Shown piece by piece: positions 52,542 to 62,345 of a DNA stretch of 64,000 bases (positions are counted from its first letter, which is position 1; every line of letters starts with the position of its first letter). The stretch is from Rodentibacter ratti (GTDB lineage Bacteria; Pseudomonadota; Gammaproteobacteria; Enterobacterales; Pasteurellaceae). The notes below the pieces were generated by a model. The model did no database searches and was not told where the DNA came from. It was given only the letters and a program-made list of their open reading frames with translations. The position numbers were made by a program, and so were the translations under genes. The stretch spans positions 372,001-436,000 of the forward strand of contig NZ_MLAJ01000002.1 of assembly GCF_002000485.1 (NCBI RefSeq). The letters are read 5' to 3'.

Positions 52542-53360
52542 ATGATGCAACAAAAATTAATCGCCTTTATTGGCGGTGGTAATATGGCTCAGGCGATTGT
52601 ACTGGGATTATTGAAACAAGGTTATCCGGCGACACAAATTATTGTGAATGATCCCAATGAAGAAAAACGGGCATATTTCGCCAAACTGGGCGTGCAAACG
52701 GCAGACAATAATGTGGAAAGCGTCACTCGTGCGGAAGTTGTTTTACTTGCCGTGAAACCACAAATGATGGCGGAAGTTTGTGCGCCATTAAGTGCGGTAG
52801 ATTTTTCCGATAAATTACTGATTTCCATTGCCGCAGGCATTTCCACCACCCGATTACAAGCCCTTATTCCTCGCGCAAAATCCATTGTGCGAGTGATGCC
52901 TAATACCCCGGCATTGGTGGGAGAAGGAATGGCGGGATTATTTGCCCCTGAAAATACCGCGGAAACCGACCGCACTTTTGCCCAAACCTTATTAAATGCG
53001 GTGGGTAAAACACAGTGGGTAAAAGAGGAAAATCAAATGCACGCCGTCACAGCCGCATCCGGTAGTAGCCCTGCCTATTTCTTTTTAATGCTGGAAGCCA
53101 TGCAGCAAGCATTGATGGAAATGAATATGGATGCCGACACGGCCCGTCAGTTTGTGCAACAAGCGATGCTGGGGGCAGCAAAAATGGTCGTAGAAAACCC
53201 ACAAATCCCTCTTTCGACCTTAAGAGAAAATGTCACCTCAAAAGGGGGAACAACAGCCGCCGCATTAGCGGTATTTCATCAGCGGCAATTTAATCAAACT
53301 ATGGAAGAAGCCATGCAATCCTGTGTTGCACGCTCACAAGAAATGGAAACCTTATTCTAA
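52542..53360 (+). CDS. proC: ProC, pyrroline-5-carboxylate reductase
   Basis: 272 residues (271 from the second ATG). It makes proline from pyrroline-5-carboxylate with NAD(P)H. The nucleotide-binding [13 protein letters not shown] and the C-terminal signature with [19 protein letters not shown] are present. The stop overlaps the start of the MFS gene by one base. Confidence 0.97.
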   Translation: MMQQKLIAFIGGGNMAQAIVLGLLKQGYPATQIIVNDPNEEKRAYFAKLGVQTADNNVESVTRAEVVLLAVKPQMMAEVCAPLSAVDFSDKLLISIAAGISTTRLQALIPRAKSIVRVMPNTPALVGEGMAGLFAPENTAETDRTFAQTLLNAVGKTQWVKEENQMHAVTAASGSSPAYFFLMLEAMQQALMEMNMDADTARQFVQQAMLGAAKMVVENPQIPLSTLRENVTSKGGTTAAALAVFHQRQFNQTMEEAMQSCVARSQEMETLF

Positions 53361-54523
53361 TGCAAATTCGTCCCTTTTACTGGCTCGCCCTGAGCTTTCT
53401 TGGCTATTATTGTGCTTATGGTGTGTTCTTGCCATTCTTTCCGGCATGGTTGAAATCACAACACTATGGCGAAGAAATGATCGGCTTGGTCATTGGTAGT
53501 GCCTATATTTTCCGTTTTATTGGCGGATTATTTTTCTCTTCATTAATTAAAAAAGCCGATCACCTCATCAACGCACTGCGTTTACTGGCATTAGCTTCCG
53601 CCCTGATTATGGCGACAATGAGTTTGGTAGCACACAATTTTTGGTTGCTGTTTTCTGCTATTGGGCTTTTTGCCATGGTTAATTCTGCCGGTATGCCCAT
53701 TGGTGATTCGCTAGCATCCACATGGCAACGGCAAATTGGGCTGGATTACGGCAAGGTACGATTGATTGGTTCCATCGCATTCATTCTAGGTGTGGTTGTT
53801 TTTGGTGGAATGATTGGTTGGCTGGGCGAACAAAATATCGTGTGGATTTTGACCGCACTTTTATTCTTTTATGCCTTAATTCAATTGTTAACCCCAAGTA
53901 TTCCTCCGAAAGACGAGCCTTTAGAAGAGGGAGTATCAAGCCAAATCAGCTTTTTAGCCCTATTAAAAAATCCAATCACCTTACGCATTATGCTTGCCGT
54001 GGGGCTAATTCAGGGGGCTCATGCCGCTTATTATGTTTATAGCACGATCTATTGGACAAGCATCGACATTTCCGTTCCCCAAACCAGCCTGCTTTGGGGC
54101 ATTGGCGTATTGGCAGAAATTCTCTTGTTCTTCTTTTCACGGTGTTTATTCCAAAATTGGTCGGTGAGCCGTATTTTCTTTCTTTCTGCATTTGTAAGTA
54201 TTTTACGTTGGGCAGGTTTGGCTTACGCCAACACCTTTTGGCAAATTTTACCGCTCCAACTGGCACACAGCCTCACCTATGCGGCTTGCCACTATGCCAT
54301 TGTGCGTTATATCACCACGCAACCACAAAACCATATTGCCAAATTACAAGGTTTGTATAATGGTTTATCAAATGGTGCGCTGATTGCCTTTTTCACGGCA
54401 ATTTCAGGTCTGATTTACCCGATTTCACCGACAATGACGTTCTTACTGATGAGCGGTATTGCTGCTGCATCATTTTTCATCATTCCACGCAAATTGGATG
54501 CCTTTTTGGTGAAGGCAAATTAA
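53360..54523 (+). CDS. MFS transporter, HcaT/phenylpropionate-permease-like
   Basis: 387 residues with twelve hydrophobic segments. The N-terminal [21 protein letters not shown] and the family spacing resemble the MFS_1-like group that contains E. coli HcaT. The true substrate is unknown; similarity does not show aromatic-acid transport. It is translationally coupled to proC (TAATG) and precedes xerD by 19 bases. Confidence 0.82.
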   Translation: MQIRPFYWLALSFLGYYCAYGVFLPFFPAWLKSQHYGEEMIGLVIGSAYIFRFIGGLFFSSLIKKADHLINALRLLALASALIMATMSLVAHNFWLLFSAIGLFAMVNSAGMPIGDSLASTWQRQIGLDYGKVRLIGSIAFILGVVVFGGMIGWLGEQNIVWILTALLFFYALIQLLTPSIPPKDEPLEEGVSSQISFLALLKNPITLRIMLAVGLIQGAHAAYYVYSTIYWTSIDISVPQTSLLWGIGVLAEILLFFFSRCLFQNWSVSRIFFLSAFVSILRWAGLAYANTFWQILPLQLAHSLTYAACHYAIVRYITTQPQNHIAKLQGLYNGLSNGALIAFFTAISGLIYPISPTMTFLLMSGIAAASFFIIPRKLDAFLVKAN

Positions 54524-54542
54524 TCATAGAGAGGATGACATA

Positions 54543-55436
54543 ATGAAAAACACGGCATTAGTTGATTTATTCCTCAATGAATATTGGATCGAAAAAGGGC
54601 TTTCGGAAAACACGGTGCAATCTTACCGCTTAGATCTGACTGCACTTTGCGATTGGTTAGATAAGAATGATCTTTCCTTAGAAACTCTCGATGCGGTGGA
54701 TTTACAAGGCTTTCTTGGGGAGCGGGTGGAACAGGGCTATAAGGCAACGAGTACTGCCCGAATGCTCAGTGCCATGCGGAAATTATTTCAATATTTATAC
54801 CGTGAAAAATATCGTACTGATGATCCCACAGCAATCCTTAGTTCACCCAAATTACCCGGTCGTTTGCCAAAATATTTAAGCGAGCAACAAGTGAGTGATT
54901 TGTTGAATACGCCTGATGTGGATATTCCTTTGGAACTGCGTGATAAAGCCATGTTGGAATTGCTTTACGCCACAGGTTTGCGTGTCACAGAATTGGTTTC
55001 ACTCACCATTGAAAATATGAATGTGCAACAAGGCGTAGTGCGAGTGATTGGTAAAGGCAATAAAGAACGAATTGTCCCTATGGGGGAGGAAGCCGCCTAT
55101 TGGATTCGTCAATTTATGCTTTATGGCCGCCCAGTGTTATTAAACGGGCAAAGTTCGGATATTGTGTTTCCCAGCCAGCGTGCCCAACAAATGACCCGAC
55201 AAACCTTTTGGCATCGAGTGAAACATTATGCGATTTTAGCCGATATTGATGGCGATACCCTTTCTCCCCATGTGCTTCGCCACGCCTTTGCGACTCATTT
55301 AGTGAACCACGGTGCAGATTTACGGGTGGTACAAATGCTACTCGGACACAGCGATTTATCCACCACGCAAATTTATACCCACGTGGCAAAAGAACGATTG
55401 AAACGCCTGCATGAAAGGTTTCATCCGAGAGGTTAA
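54543..55436 (+). CDS. xerD: XerD, site-specific tyrosine recombinase
   Basis: 297 residues. With XerC it resolves chromosome dimers at dif. Catalytic residues are complete: Arg147, Lys171, His243, Arg246, His269 and nucleophile Tyr278, in TGLRVTEL, HVLRHAFATH and GHSDLSTTQIYTH. AGAGAGGATG before the ATG supports the start. This is the housekeeping recombinase, not an integrase. Confidence 0.97.
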   Translation: MKNTALVDLFLNEYWIEKGLSENTVQSYRLDLTALCDWLDKNDLSLETLDAVDLQGFLGERVEQGYKATSTARMLSAMRKLFQYLYREKYRTDDPTAILSSPKLPGRLPKYLSEQQVSDLLNTPDVDIPLELRDKAMLELLYATGLRVTELVSLTIENMNVQQGVVRVIGKGNKERIVPMGEEAAYWIRQFMLYGRPVLLNGQSSDIVFPSQRAQQMTRQTFWHRVKHYAILADIDGDTLSPHVLRHAFATHLVNHGADLRVVQMLLGHSDLSTTQIYTHVAKERLKRLHERFHPRG

Positions 55437-55467
55437 AAAAGTGCGGTTAAAAATCACCGCACTTTTG
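55434..55467. terminator. Bidirectional uptake-signal terminator between xerD and glycerate kinase
   Basis: AAAAAAGTGCGGTT and ACCGCACTTTT pair around a short loop, starting at the xerD stop codon, between convergent genes. Confidence 0.85.
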
Positions 55468-55495
55468 CAACATCATTATAGGTAATCTAACAAAA

Positions 55496-56626
55496 CTACT
55501 TCAATGCCAACACTCTCGCCACATTTTGAGCGGCGGAAATTAAGTTCTGTTCGCCTTGTTTGAGAATATCAGGCAATGCGCCTAACTGACGGATAATCGG
55601 GAACACCGCATCAATACCATGGGCAAACACTACATCATAGTCTTCGCGCAGACAGCCGACAATCGCAATAACAGGCTTGTTAAATTGTTTTGCGGTACGA
55701 GCCACACCAATTGGGGTTTTGCCCATAATACTTTGAGCGTCCATTCGCCCTTCACCGGTAATCACATAATCCGCATCTTGCACATAGTGAGCGAGATTGA
55801 GTGTGTCTAACACAATTTGGACACCGGCTTTGAGCTGTGCATTTGGCAATAATAGCAAACCGCCCCCCATTCCGCCTGCCGCCCCCGCACCTGCTTGTTC
55901 AGCAATATCCTTACCGCAATCCCGTTTGGCAATTGCTGCAAAATGCCCTAATGCACGATCAAGTTGTTGCACCATCTCCGGTGTTGCCCCTTTTTGCGGA
56001 CCAAAAATCGCCGAGGCGCCACGTTCACCACAAAGGGGATTATTCACATCACAGGCCACCTCAATATGCACATTTTGCAAACGTGGATCTAACCCTTTCG
56101 CCTCAATTCTGGCTAGCTTGATGAGCTGTGCACCACCAAATTCAATTTGCTTGCCTTGCGCATCTAAAAACTGCATACCTAAGGCTTGCAACATCCCTAC
56201 GCCACCATCATTGGTCGCACTACCGCCAATACCAAGGATGAATTTTTCCACACCAAGATTGAGAGCATGTTTAATCAATTCTCCGGTGCCATAGCTGGTG
56301 GTGATTAATGGGTTACGTTTTTCCGCCGGCACTAAATGCAATCCCGAAGCCGCAGCCATTTCAATAATGGCGGTTTTACCATCACCGGATAAGCCAAAAA
56401 AACTTTTGATTTTTTCCCCCAATGGGGCGGTGACTTCAGCTTCTACAATTTTACCTTGTGTGGCATCTACTAAAGATTGGACGGTTCCCTCTCCACCGTC
56501 CGCCATAGGCAATTTCACATATTCCGCATCAGGAAAAACACGTTTAAAGCCGGTTTCAATGGCGGTTGCCACTTCCAGTGCAGTTAAACTTTCTTTAAAA
56601 GAATCGGGGGCAATCACAATTTTCAT
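55496..56626 (-). CDS. glxK: Glycerate kinase, GarK/GlxK family
   Basis: 376 residues. It phosphorylates D-glycerate to 2-phosphoglycerate, which enters glycolysis. The N-terminal IVIAPDSFKESLTALEVA, MADGGEGTV, GIGGSATNDGGVGML and VITGEGRMDAQS motifs are all intact. It starts 14 bases after the GntP permease on the same strand and is followed by the CdaR regulator upstream, a set also found in H. influenzae. Confidence 0.95.
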   Translation of the reverse strand: MKIVIAPDSFKESLTALEVATAIETGFKRVFPDAEYVKLPMADGGEGTVQSLVDATQGKIVEAEVTAPLGEKIKSFFGLSGDGKTAIIEMAAASGLHLVPAEKRNPLITTSYGTGELIKHALNLGVEKFILGIGGSATNDGGVGMLQALGMQFLDAQGKQIEFGGAQLIKLARIEAKGLDPRLQNVHIEVACDVNNPLCGERGASAIFGPQKGATPEMVQQLDRALGHFAAIAKRDCGKDIAEQAGAGAAGGMGGGLLLLPNAQLKAGVQIVLDTLNLAHYVQDADYVITGEGRMDAQSIMGKTPIGVARTAKQFNKPVIAIVGCLREDYDVVFAHGIDAVFPIIRQLGALPDILKQGEQNLISAAQNVARVLALK

Positions 56627-56640
56627 TTTGAACTCCTTGA

Positions 56641-57903
56641 TTAGAATAAGTTAAATACACCGAAAATTAAGGTTGAAACGATAGTCATGATCAAACCGAC
56701 CGCACTTTCGTAAGGAATAAGTTTTAAACGCTCTTTCATCTCCATATTCACACTACCACCGGTGGCGTGGAAGAAAGAGCCGTGAGGCATATGATCAAAC
56801 ACCGTCGCCCCGGCGTGAATCATCGCAGCACCGGCAAGGCTACTCACGCCAAGTTCCAATAAGGTACTGCTAAACACATTAGAGGCAACCGCTGTGCCTG
56901 CGGTAGTAGAAGCTGTGGCAAGAGACATTAATGCCCCTGAAATCGGTGCAAGAATGTAGGAAGGCAAGCCGGAATGTTCCAATCCTTGAATCAACACATC
57001 TTTCAAACCGGAATTGGCAATAATGCCTGCTAATGCGCCCGTGCCAAGTAACATAATCGCCACCGGAGCCATTTTTCCTAAACCGCTGATGGCATAGCTG
57101 TTCGCCTGACGTAATTTTCCCATACAAAGCGCACCGATTAAGCCGCCTAGCGGCAAGGCGATAAGGGGATCCACTTTAATATCAAACAAAGGACGAAGGG
57201 CAAGTAATAAAATCGCCACCAACGGTGCGACAAGTGCGGTGGAAAATGAAGGAAGATTTTGGCTTTCCACCATCACCACTTCTTGATCCGTCACTTTTGC
57301 TCCCTTATTGATCAGTCGTTTTGCCAAGAAATAAGTGAGTATTAACCCAAATATTGCAGGAATAACGCCTGCCATCATCACAGAGGTCAGCGGTAAATGA
57401 AAAGTATCTGCCGCCGCAATGGCATTGGGGTTTGGTGACATAATATTGCCCGCTTTCCCTCCACCAATCATCGCTAATAAAATTGCAGCCTTGGATAAAT
57501 CGGTACGGCGTGCCAAAGCTAAGGCGATCGGTGATACGGTAATCACCGCTACATCCACAAATACCCCGACTGCTGTCAAAATCATGGTGGCTAATGCCAA
57601 CGCCAATAAGGCACGGGTTTCACCGAGTTTATTGGTAATGCTCTCTGCAATGCTATTTGCCGCACCGGATTCAATCAACACACCGGCTAACACACCGGCA
57701 GCCAAAATACGCATTACGGCAGTGGTGATCCCTTGTGCGCCACCGATCATTAAGGTCACCGTTTGTGATAAATCCACACCACCAACCAAACCTCCCACCA
57801 ATGCACCCACTAACATGCCATAAGCAGGCGATACTTTTTTCAAAATCAGAAAAATGGCGACGACTAATGCCACCAATGCCCCAAAGGCAGATACGGTTGT
57901 CAT
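56641..57903 (-). CDS. GntP family permease (glycerate/gluconate type)
   Basis: 420 residues with about twelve membrane segments. GntP carriers import gluconate-like acids. PNPNAIAAADTF and HMPHGSFFHATGGSVNM are typical. Position directly ahead of glycerate kinase suggests glycerate or a related acid as substrate; that is inference from neighbours. AGAGGAGAG before the ATG supports the start. Confidence 0.85.
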   Translation of the reverse strand: MTTVSAFGALVALVVAIFLILKKVSPAYGMLVGALVGGLVGGVDLSQTVTLMIGGAQGITTAVMRILAAGVLAGVLIESGAANSIAESITNKLGETRALLALALATMILTAVGVFVDVAVITVSPIALALARRTDLSKAAILLAMIGGGKAGNIMSPNPNAIAAADTFHLPLTSVMMAGVIPAIFGLILTYFLAKRLINKGAKVTDQEVVMVESQNLPSFSTALVAPLVAILLLALRPLFDIKVDPLIALPLGGLIGALCMGKLRQANSYAISGLGKMAPVAIMLLGTGALAGIIANSGLKDVLIQGLEHSGLPSYILAPISGALMSLATASTTAGTAVASNVFSSTLLELGVSSLAGAAMIHAGATVFDHMPHGSFFHATGGSVNMEMKERLKLIPYESAVGLIMTIVSTLIFGVFNLF

Positions 57904-57978
57904 AGTTTCTCTCCTCTTGAATGATAAGATCAGAAAGATTATTTCTTGTTTAACAAAAAATTGCTTTATTCATATGAA

Positions 57979-58010
57979 CAAAAAAGTGCGGTCAAATCTG
58001 CCGCACTTTG
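57979..58010 (-). terminator. Inverted uptake-signal terminator of cdaR
   Basis: AAAAAGTGCGG and CCGCACTTT pair around a short loop, 15 bases after the cdaR stop on the minus strand, upstream of the permease gene. Confidence 0.75.
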
Positions 58011-58024
58011 TAATTTTAAACAAA

Positions 58025-59131
58025 TCAATGTTCCAACAATGTCCCTAAATAAAGACTCAACACATCATCTATCCTATTGAAAGATAACCCAGTGACTTGT
58101 TCAATTTTAGCAAGTCGATAACGTAGGGTGTTGGGGTGAATAAACAATTTTTCGGCAGTGAGATGGAGATCACAATTTGCAAAAAAATATTGTTGCAACG
58201 TTTTATAAAGCGTGGCATTTTCCTCGGCGAATAAAGGGACAACCGGTTTTAATAGTTCCTTACCTTGCCAAGAAGAGGATAAATCCGTCAATAATACCGG
58301 CAAACGATATTCCTCAAAGCGATAAAGATTTTTTCTCGGGTGATGTTTCATACCGTAAGCCAAAGTACTTTGCGCGCTTTGAAAAGAAAGGGGAAGCTGT
58401 TCAGATAAAGGCATATTCAAACTGGCACCTACGGCAATTTTGTAGTCCTGTTTTGTGTAATCTGCCGGTAATAAGGTTTTTATTTGTTGAGAAAGTGCGG
58501 TTGAAACCGACAGCGTTTTTAACACGACAACCTGATCAAGTGATAAAATCGCCACATCTTGTGCAAATTCGGGTTGTTCTAAATAATTGATCAAATGCTG
58601 TAATGAATCAGGATTCGAGTGTAGCAATTTGATCAAAATCACCACACGGGATTGAGTTAAATCAAAAGCAAAAAATTTCGCTTGTTGTTCAATTTCTTGC
58701 CAACTCAAATTGCCATGCAACAACTGTAAAATAAACTCTTCTTTATAGCGATGCCGCCATCTTTCTTGCTCCAATAATGCATGCTGTTCCACAATCAATT
58801 CCGCTGTCATTTTCACCAATTCCGCATATTGTTTCACTTGCATAGGCTCACCGGAAATCCCCACTACGCCAATTGCTTTTCCCAAATAATGAATGGGAAG
58901 ATTAATCCCCGGCTGGGCTTCAAAATTCCACTTTTGTGCCAGGATCTGATCCACTTCCACGACCCGATTTTCTCTCAATGCCAATACCGCACCGGTATGT
59001 CGTTGCGACAAACGTTCAGGATTACCGGAGGCAATAATCACGCCATCGTCATTCATCACGTTCACAGAATAGTGAATAATTTGCATCGCACGTTTAACGA
59101 TTTTTTGCGCAATAGTTGTATCAACTTTCAT
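58025..59131 (-). CDS. cdaR: CdaR/SdaR, sugar diacid regulator
   Basis: 368 residues. CdaR regulators activate genes for uptake and use of glucarate, galactarate and glycerate. The N-terminal sugar-diacid recognition domain (TIAQKIVKRAMQIIHYSVNVMNDDGVIIASG) and a C-terminal helix-turn-helix (LHLTAEKLFIHPNTLRYRLAKIEQVTGL) are clear. The ATG at 59131 starts the conserved domain. It presumably activates the downstream permease-kinase operon. Confidence 0.93.
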   Translation of the reverse strand: MKVDTTIAQKIVKRAMQIIHYSVNVMNDDGVIIASGNPERLSQRHTGAVLALRENRVVEVDQILAQKWNFEAQPGINLPIHYLGKAIGVVGISGEPMQVKQYAELVKMTAELIVEQHALLEQERWRHRYKEEFILQLLHGNLSWQEIEQQAKFFAFDLTQSRVVILIKLLHSNPDSLQHLINYLEQPEFAQDVAILSLDQVVVLKTLSVSTALSQQIKTLLPADYTKQDYKIAVGASLNMPLSEQLPLSFQSAQSTLAYGMKHHPRKNLYRFEEYRLPVLLTDLSSSWQGKELLKPVVPLFAEENATLYKTLQQYFFANCDLHLTAEKLFIHPNTLRYRLAKIEQVTGLSFNRIDDVLSLYLGTLLEH

Positions 59132-59226
59132 ATTGATTTTCTTAAAGGGGAGATTGATATACGGTATAACCAACAAGGCTATTCGTCAATGAACTTTTAG
59201 GTAAATAAAATGAGGAGGGGGAGCAT

Positions 59227-59271
59227 AAGTGCGGTCAAAAATTCATTCAACTTTATGACCGCACTTTTATT
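59227..59271 (-). terminator. Inverted uptake-signal hairpin between cdaR and the hydrolase
   Basis: AAGTGCGGTCA and TGACCGCACTTTT are separated by about 20 bases, which leaves a large loop. It lies after the hydrolase stop on the minus strand and before cdaR. Confidence 0.55.
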
Positions 59272-59357
59272 TTTGACTAAATGAGAAAAATGCAATTTTC
59301 CTTATACGAATTGAAATTTATATCCATCAATATAGTGGACTTGTTGAAAATTAACCG

Positions 59358-60710
59358 TCATTTCTTCCCAAGGCGTTGTTGTAATAACCACTGCATGACT
59401 TCCGGGCTGTTAAAAATAACATCCCAAGTATTGTGCGGATTATTATTAATGATGCCGTTATCACCCGCTTTTTCCGTAGTAAACTCGGTATATCTCACAT
59501 AAGGGGCATCAAGTTGGTTGTGCAAAATCTCATAGTTAATACGAGCTCCTTTAACCGGTGAGATTCGATCTTCCTTACTATGGAAAAACCACATAGGCAC
59601 ATTTTTAATTGACGCTAAATTTTCTTTATTAGCATGCCCATCAACCCATTCCGTTGTATAAGCTTCCCTTCCACTTGCTAACAATGCACCGGCAAAAAAG
59701 TGCGGTCGTTTTAGTAAAAGATTTAGCACACCTTCCGCACCTCGAGACAAGCCCACCAAATAAATACGATCTTTATCAATAGCAGGATTTTGCTGCACCA
59801 CATCATCGATCATCTTTAATACTAAATTCACTCGATTCTGAGTTTGCCAATGAATACCCCCCTTTTGCCCTTTCGCTTTATCATCAAAGGGATCAAAAAC
59901 CATACTATATTGAGGAGCAAGTACAAATCCGTCTTCATATTGTAATGTCGAAATTGCACCTTTATTTGAAACAATATGGGCTAAATTATCTGTACCGACT
60001 TGACCGGAGCCATGTAAGAAAATCGTGAGAGGATATTTTTTGTTTGCCATTAAATCGGGACGATAAAAACGATATTTCAAGAAATTATTTTCATTAAGCC
60101 TGACCACTTGTTCAGAAAAATCATCAATAAATAAAGTTTTAAGGTGATCTTTTTCGGCACTCAAAGACACTGAATTTCGTTCAACAGTTTTCCCATTGGA
60201 AAGTTTGATATAACCGGTTTGGTCAATTTGATAGACTAACTTCTCGCCATAATATTGCGGAATCTTTATTCCTTGAACTTTCTCAACCTCAACAATATTG
60301 CCTGAATTGTCTTTTGATTGAAATTTCATAGGCTGTTGATTATCCGCTTTCAACGAATATAAAGCCGCATTCACATCCCTATCATCTAATTCAAGGATGA
60401 CAAACTTACCTGATTTGGCCTGTATTGCTTTTTTCGGCAAATCATTGACATAAGCACGAATAATAGAACGAGGGAACCTTTCTTTTTCTTCTAATTGGGT
60501 GAATACTTGGTAGGAATATCTCAAATCACTGGTTGCCAGAACATTATCTTCATATTCCAATGCAACGCCTGTCACCCTTTGACCTAATGAGGTAATTTCA
60601 GCCAGTAATGTAGCCTGTATCGGTTTTCCTGGCTTGGGTCTATCCTCTTCAGCCCAAACATGAGAGAACGTAAAAAATAAAAAGATACCAACGAGTATTT
60701 TTTTGAACAT
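59358..60710 (-). CDS. Secreted alpha/beta hydrolase (esterase/prolyl-oligopeptidase-like)
   Basis: 450 residues with a signal peptide ending SHVWA, so periplasmic or secreted. The C-terminal half is an alpha/beta hydrolase: oxyanion segment IFLHGSGQVG, nucleophile Ser322 in GLSRG, acid Asp381 in SKEDRIS and His426 in NPHNTWD. The N-terminal half (about 25-200) is beta-rich with no recognised domain. A PHB-depolymerase-like or feruloyl-esterase-like fold is suggested. Substrate unknown; its place beside acid-sugar genes hints at releasing such acids from esters, which is inference. Confidence 0.8.
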   Translation of the reverse strand: MFKKILVGIFLFFTFSHVWAEEDRPKPGKPIQATLLAEITSLGQRVTGVALEYEDNVLATSDLRYSYQVFTQLEEKERFPRSIIRAYVNDLPKKAIQAKSGKFVILELDDRDVNAALYSLKADNQQPMKFQSKDNSGNIVEVEKVQGIKIPQYYGEKLVYQIDQTGYIKLSNGKTVERNSVSLSAEKDHLKTLFIDDFSEQVVRLNENNFLKYRFYRPDLMANKKYPLTIFLHGSGQVGTDNLAHIVSNKGAISTLQYEDGFVLAPQYSMVFDPFDDKAKGQKGGIHWQTQNRVNLVLKMIDDVVQQNPAIDKDRIYLVGLSRGAEGVLNLLLKRPHFFAGALLASGREAYTTEWVDGHANKENLASIKNVPMWFFHSKEDRISPVKGARINYEILHNQLDAPYVRYTEFTTEKAGDNGIINNNPHNTWDVIFNSPEVMQWLLQQRLGKK

Positions 60711-60809
60711 GTAAATCTCTCCTTTTTATACAAAGCGAGCTACTTTTTACGCAATAATGACAATACAGGTGAATCACGCCCTTCGCTTGTCATGGTAAAA
60801 TTTTTAATC

Positions 60810-60844
60810 TTGAGTGGGAGGAAGGAAATCCCCCTCCCACTCAA
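60810..60844 (-). terminator. Terminator after the second GntP-type permease
   Basis: TTGAGTGGGAGG and CCTCCCACTCAA form a 12 bp stem with an eleven-base loop, followed on the minus strand by GATTAAAAATTTT. It starts 11 bases after the permease stop. Confidence 0.8.
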
Positions 60845-60855
60845 CAGATTAGCGG

Positions 60856-62322
60856 TTATAGCTTTTTACTCTGAATCTGAACATACCCCATGATTAACGC
60901 GAGGATGCCTAATGGGAAAATCAAATCCGTTATAGAACCGTCATTACCCCAAATTAGATTGGCGATAATCACCAAACTTCCCCCAATTGCCCATGCAATT
61001 GTGGTAGGGACGGACCAAACGATCATTTGTTTCTTCACATCATTAATTCCCATCATTCGGTTGACCACCCAGAATAAACTATCGTTAAAGTAACCAAAGA
61101 AAAGTGATCCCATTGTTGCAGCTTGAGCAGCGAGCAGCATATTGACGCCCGGAATTTGAGCCAGAATAGGCGCAGAAATTGATGCTGCAGTGATCATCGC
61201 CACCGTACCGGAGCCCTGAATAAAACGGACAAGTGTTGAGACGATAAAAGGAATTAAAATAGGCGAAATTGGGAGGCTGGCAATTTGTTCCGCTAATTGT
61301 TTGCCTGCGCCACTATCGCGTAATACCGCACCTAATGCCCCACCGGCACCGGTTACCAATAAAATAATACCGGCTGTTTTTACCCCTTCTTCAAGATGAA
61401 GTGCGGTCGTATTTTTATCGACTTTAGGCAACAAGGTATAAACAGAAATTAAAACACTTAATGCTAATGCAATCATCGGATGACCAATAAAAGCAAAGAA
61501 ATGGTAGATTTTCATCTCTGCAATTGCCGGGCTACTCTTAATCGCTAAATCAAGAATCGCTTTGATAAAAATAAGCAAAATTGGCAGTACGATTGGAAGT
61601 AACGATAACCCTAAGCTTGGAAGATTTTTCTTCTCGTGCTTCTCAATATAATCATCATATTTTTGCTTTAACTCTTCCGTAGAAAAAGATTCTTGGTTGA
61701 AAGTCGGATATTTTTTATCTAACCATTTCGCATATAAAACCATACCAATCACCGGCAATACGGCAAATGACATACCAACCAGTAACATTGCACCAATATC
61801 CACACCGAATAGACCTGCAACGCCTAATGGACCCGGTGTTGGCGGCACAGTATGGTGAGTCACAACTAAACCACCGGCAAGTGCCACGCCCAAGGTTAGT
61901 AATGAACGTTTTCCGTTTTTCGCCAACGCTTTCGCAACGGGATATAAAATCACAAAGGCGGAATCTACAAAAATAGGAATACTCACAATATAACCGGTAA
62001 TTGCGAGAGCCCATTCTTCTTTCTTTTTACCTAAGAATTTGATGAAGCTAAATGCCATTTTTTCAGCCGCACCAGACACTTCCAAAACGCTTCCCATCAT
62101 GACACCAAGACCGATAACAATCCCGATTCCCCCCAATGTGCCACCAAAACCTTTAGTTATCGCACCAAGGGTATCATTAACGCTCATTCCCCCGATCAAA
62201 CCGGCAATAGATGAAGCAATTAACATCGCAATAAAAGCGTGAACACGTGTTCTTAACACCAAAACAACAAGAACGAATACAGCAATAATTAAGCCAATAA
62301 TTGGCGTAGGTAGTCCAAGCAT
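60856..62322 (-). CDS. GntP family permease of the tetronate/erythronate operon
   Basis: 488 residues with about twelve to fourteen membrane segments. TPGPLGVAGLFGVDIG and a C-terminal FFGYFNDSLFWVVNRMMG are GntP-family features. It lies 23 bases behind denD and shares the operon with the acid-sugar enzymes, so it probably imports D-threonate, D-erythronate or a related C4 acid. H. influenzae has the same gene at the end of its ltnD-otnK-otnC-otnI-denD cluster, as I remember. Confidence 0.85.
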   Translation of the reverse strand: MLGLPTPIIGLIIAVFVLVVLVLRTRVHAFIAMLIASSIAGLIGGMSVNDTLGAITKGFGGTLGGIGIVIGLGVMMGSVLEVSGAAEKMAFSFIKFLGKKKEEWALAITGYIVSIPIFVDSAFVILYPVAKALAKNGKRSLLTLGVALAGGLVVTHHTVPPTPGPLGVAGLFGVDIGAMLLVGMSFAVLPVIGMVLYAKWLDKKYPTFNQESFSTEELKQKYDDYIEKHEKKNLPSLGLSLLPIVLPILLIFIKAILDLAIKSSPAIAEMKIYHFFAFIGHPMIALALSVLISVYTLLPKVDKNTTALHLEEGVKTAGIILLVTGAGGALGAVLRDSGAGKQLAEQIASLPISPILIPFIVSTLVRFIQGSGTVAMITAASISAPILAQIPGVNMLLAAQAATMGSLFFGYFNDSLFWVVNRMMGINDVKKQMIVWSVPTTIAWAIGGSLVIIANLIWGNDGSITDLIFPLGILALIMGYVQIQSKKL

Positions 62323-62345
62323 AGGTACTCCTTATCGTTAATAGG

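Noticed and set aside
54543-55436. Phage or island integrase
   Set aside because: The recombinase is XerD in a normal context, with no attachment repeats, tRNA or phage genes nearby.
55797-56294. 165-codon open frame opposite glycerate kinase
   Set aside because: It is the antisense of a conserved enzyme; the product is rich in Cys, Pro and Ser and has no domain pattern.
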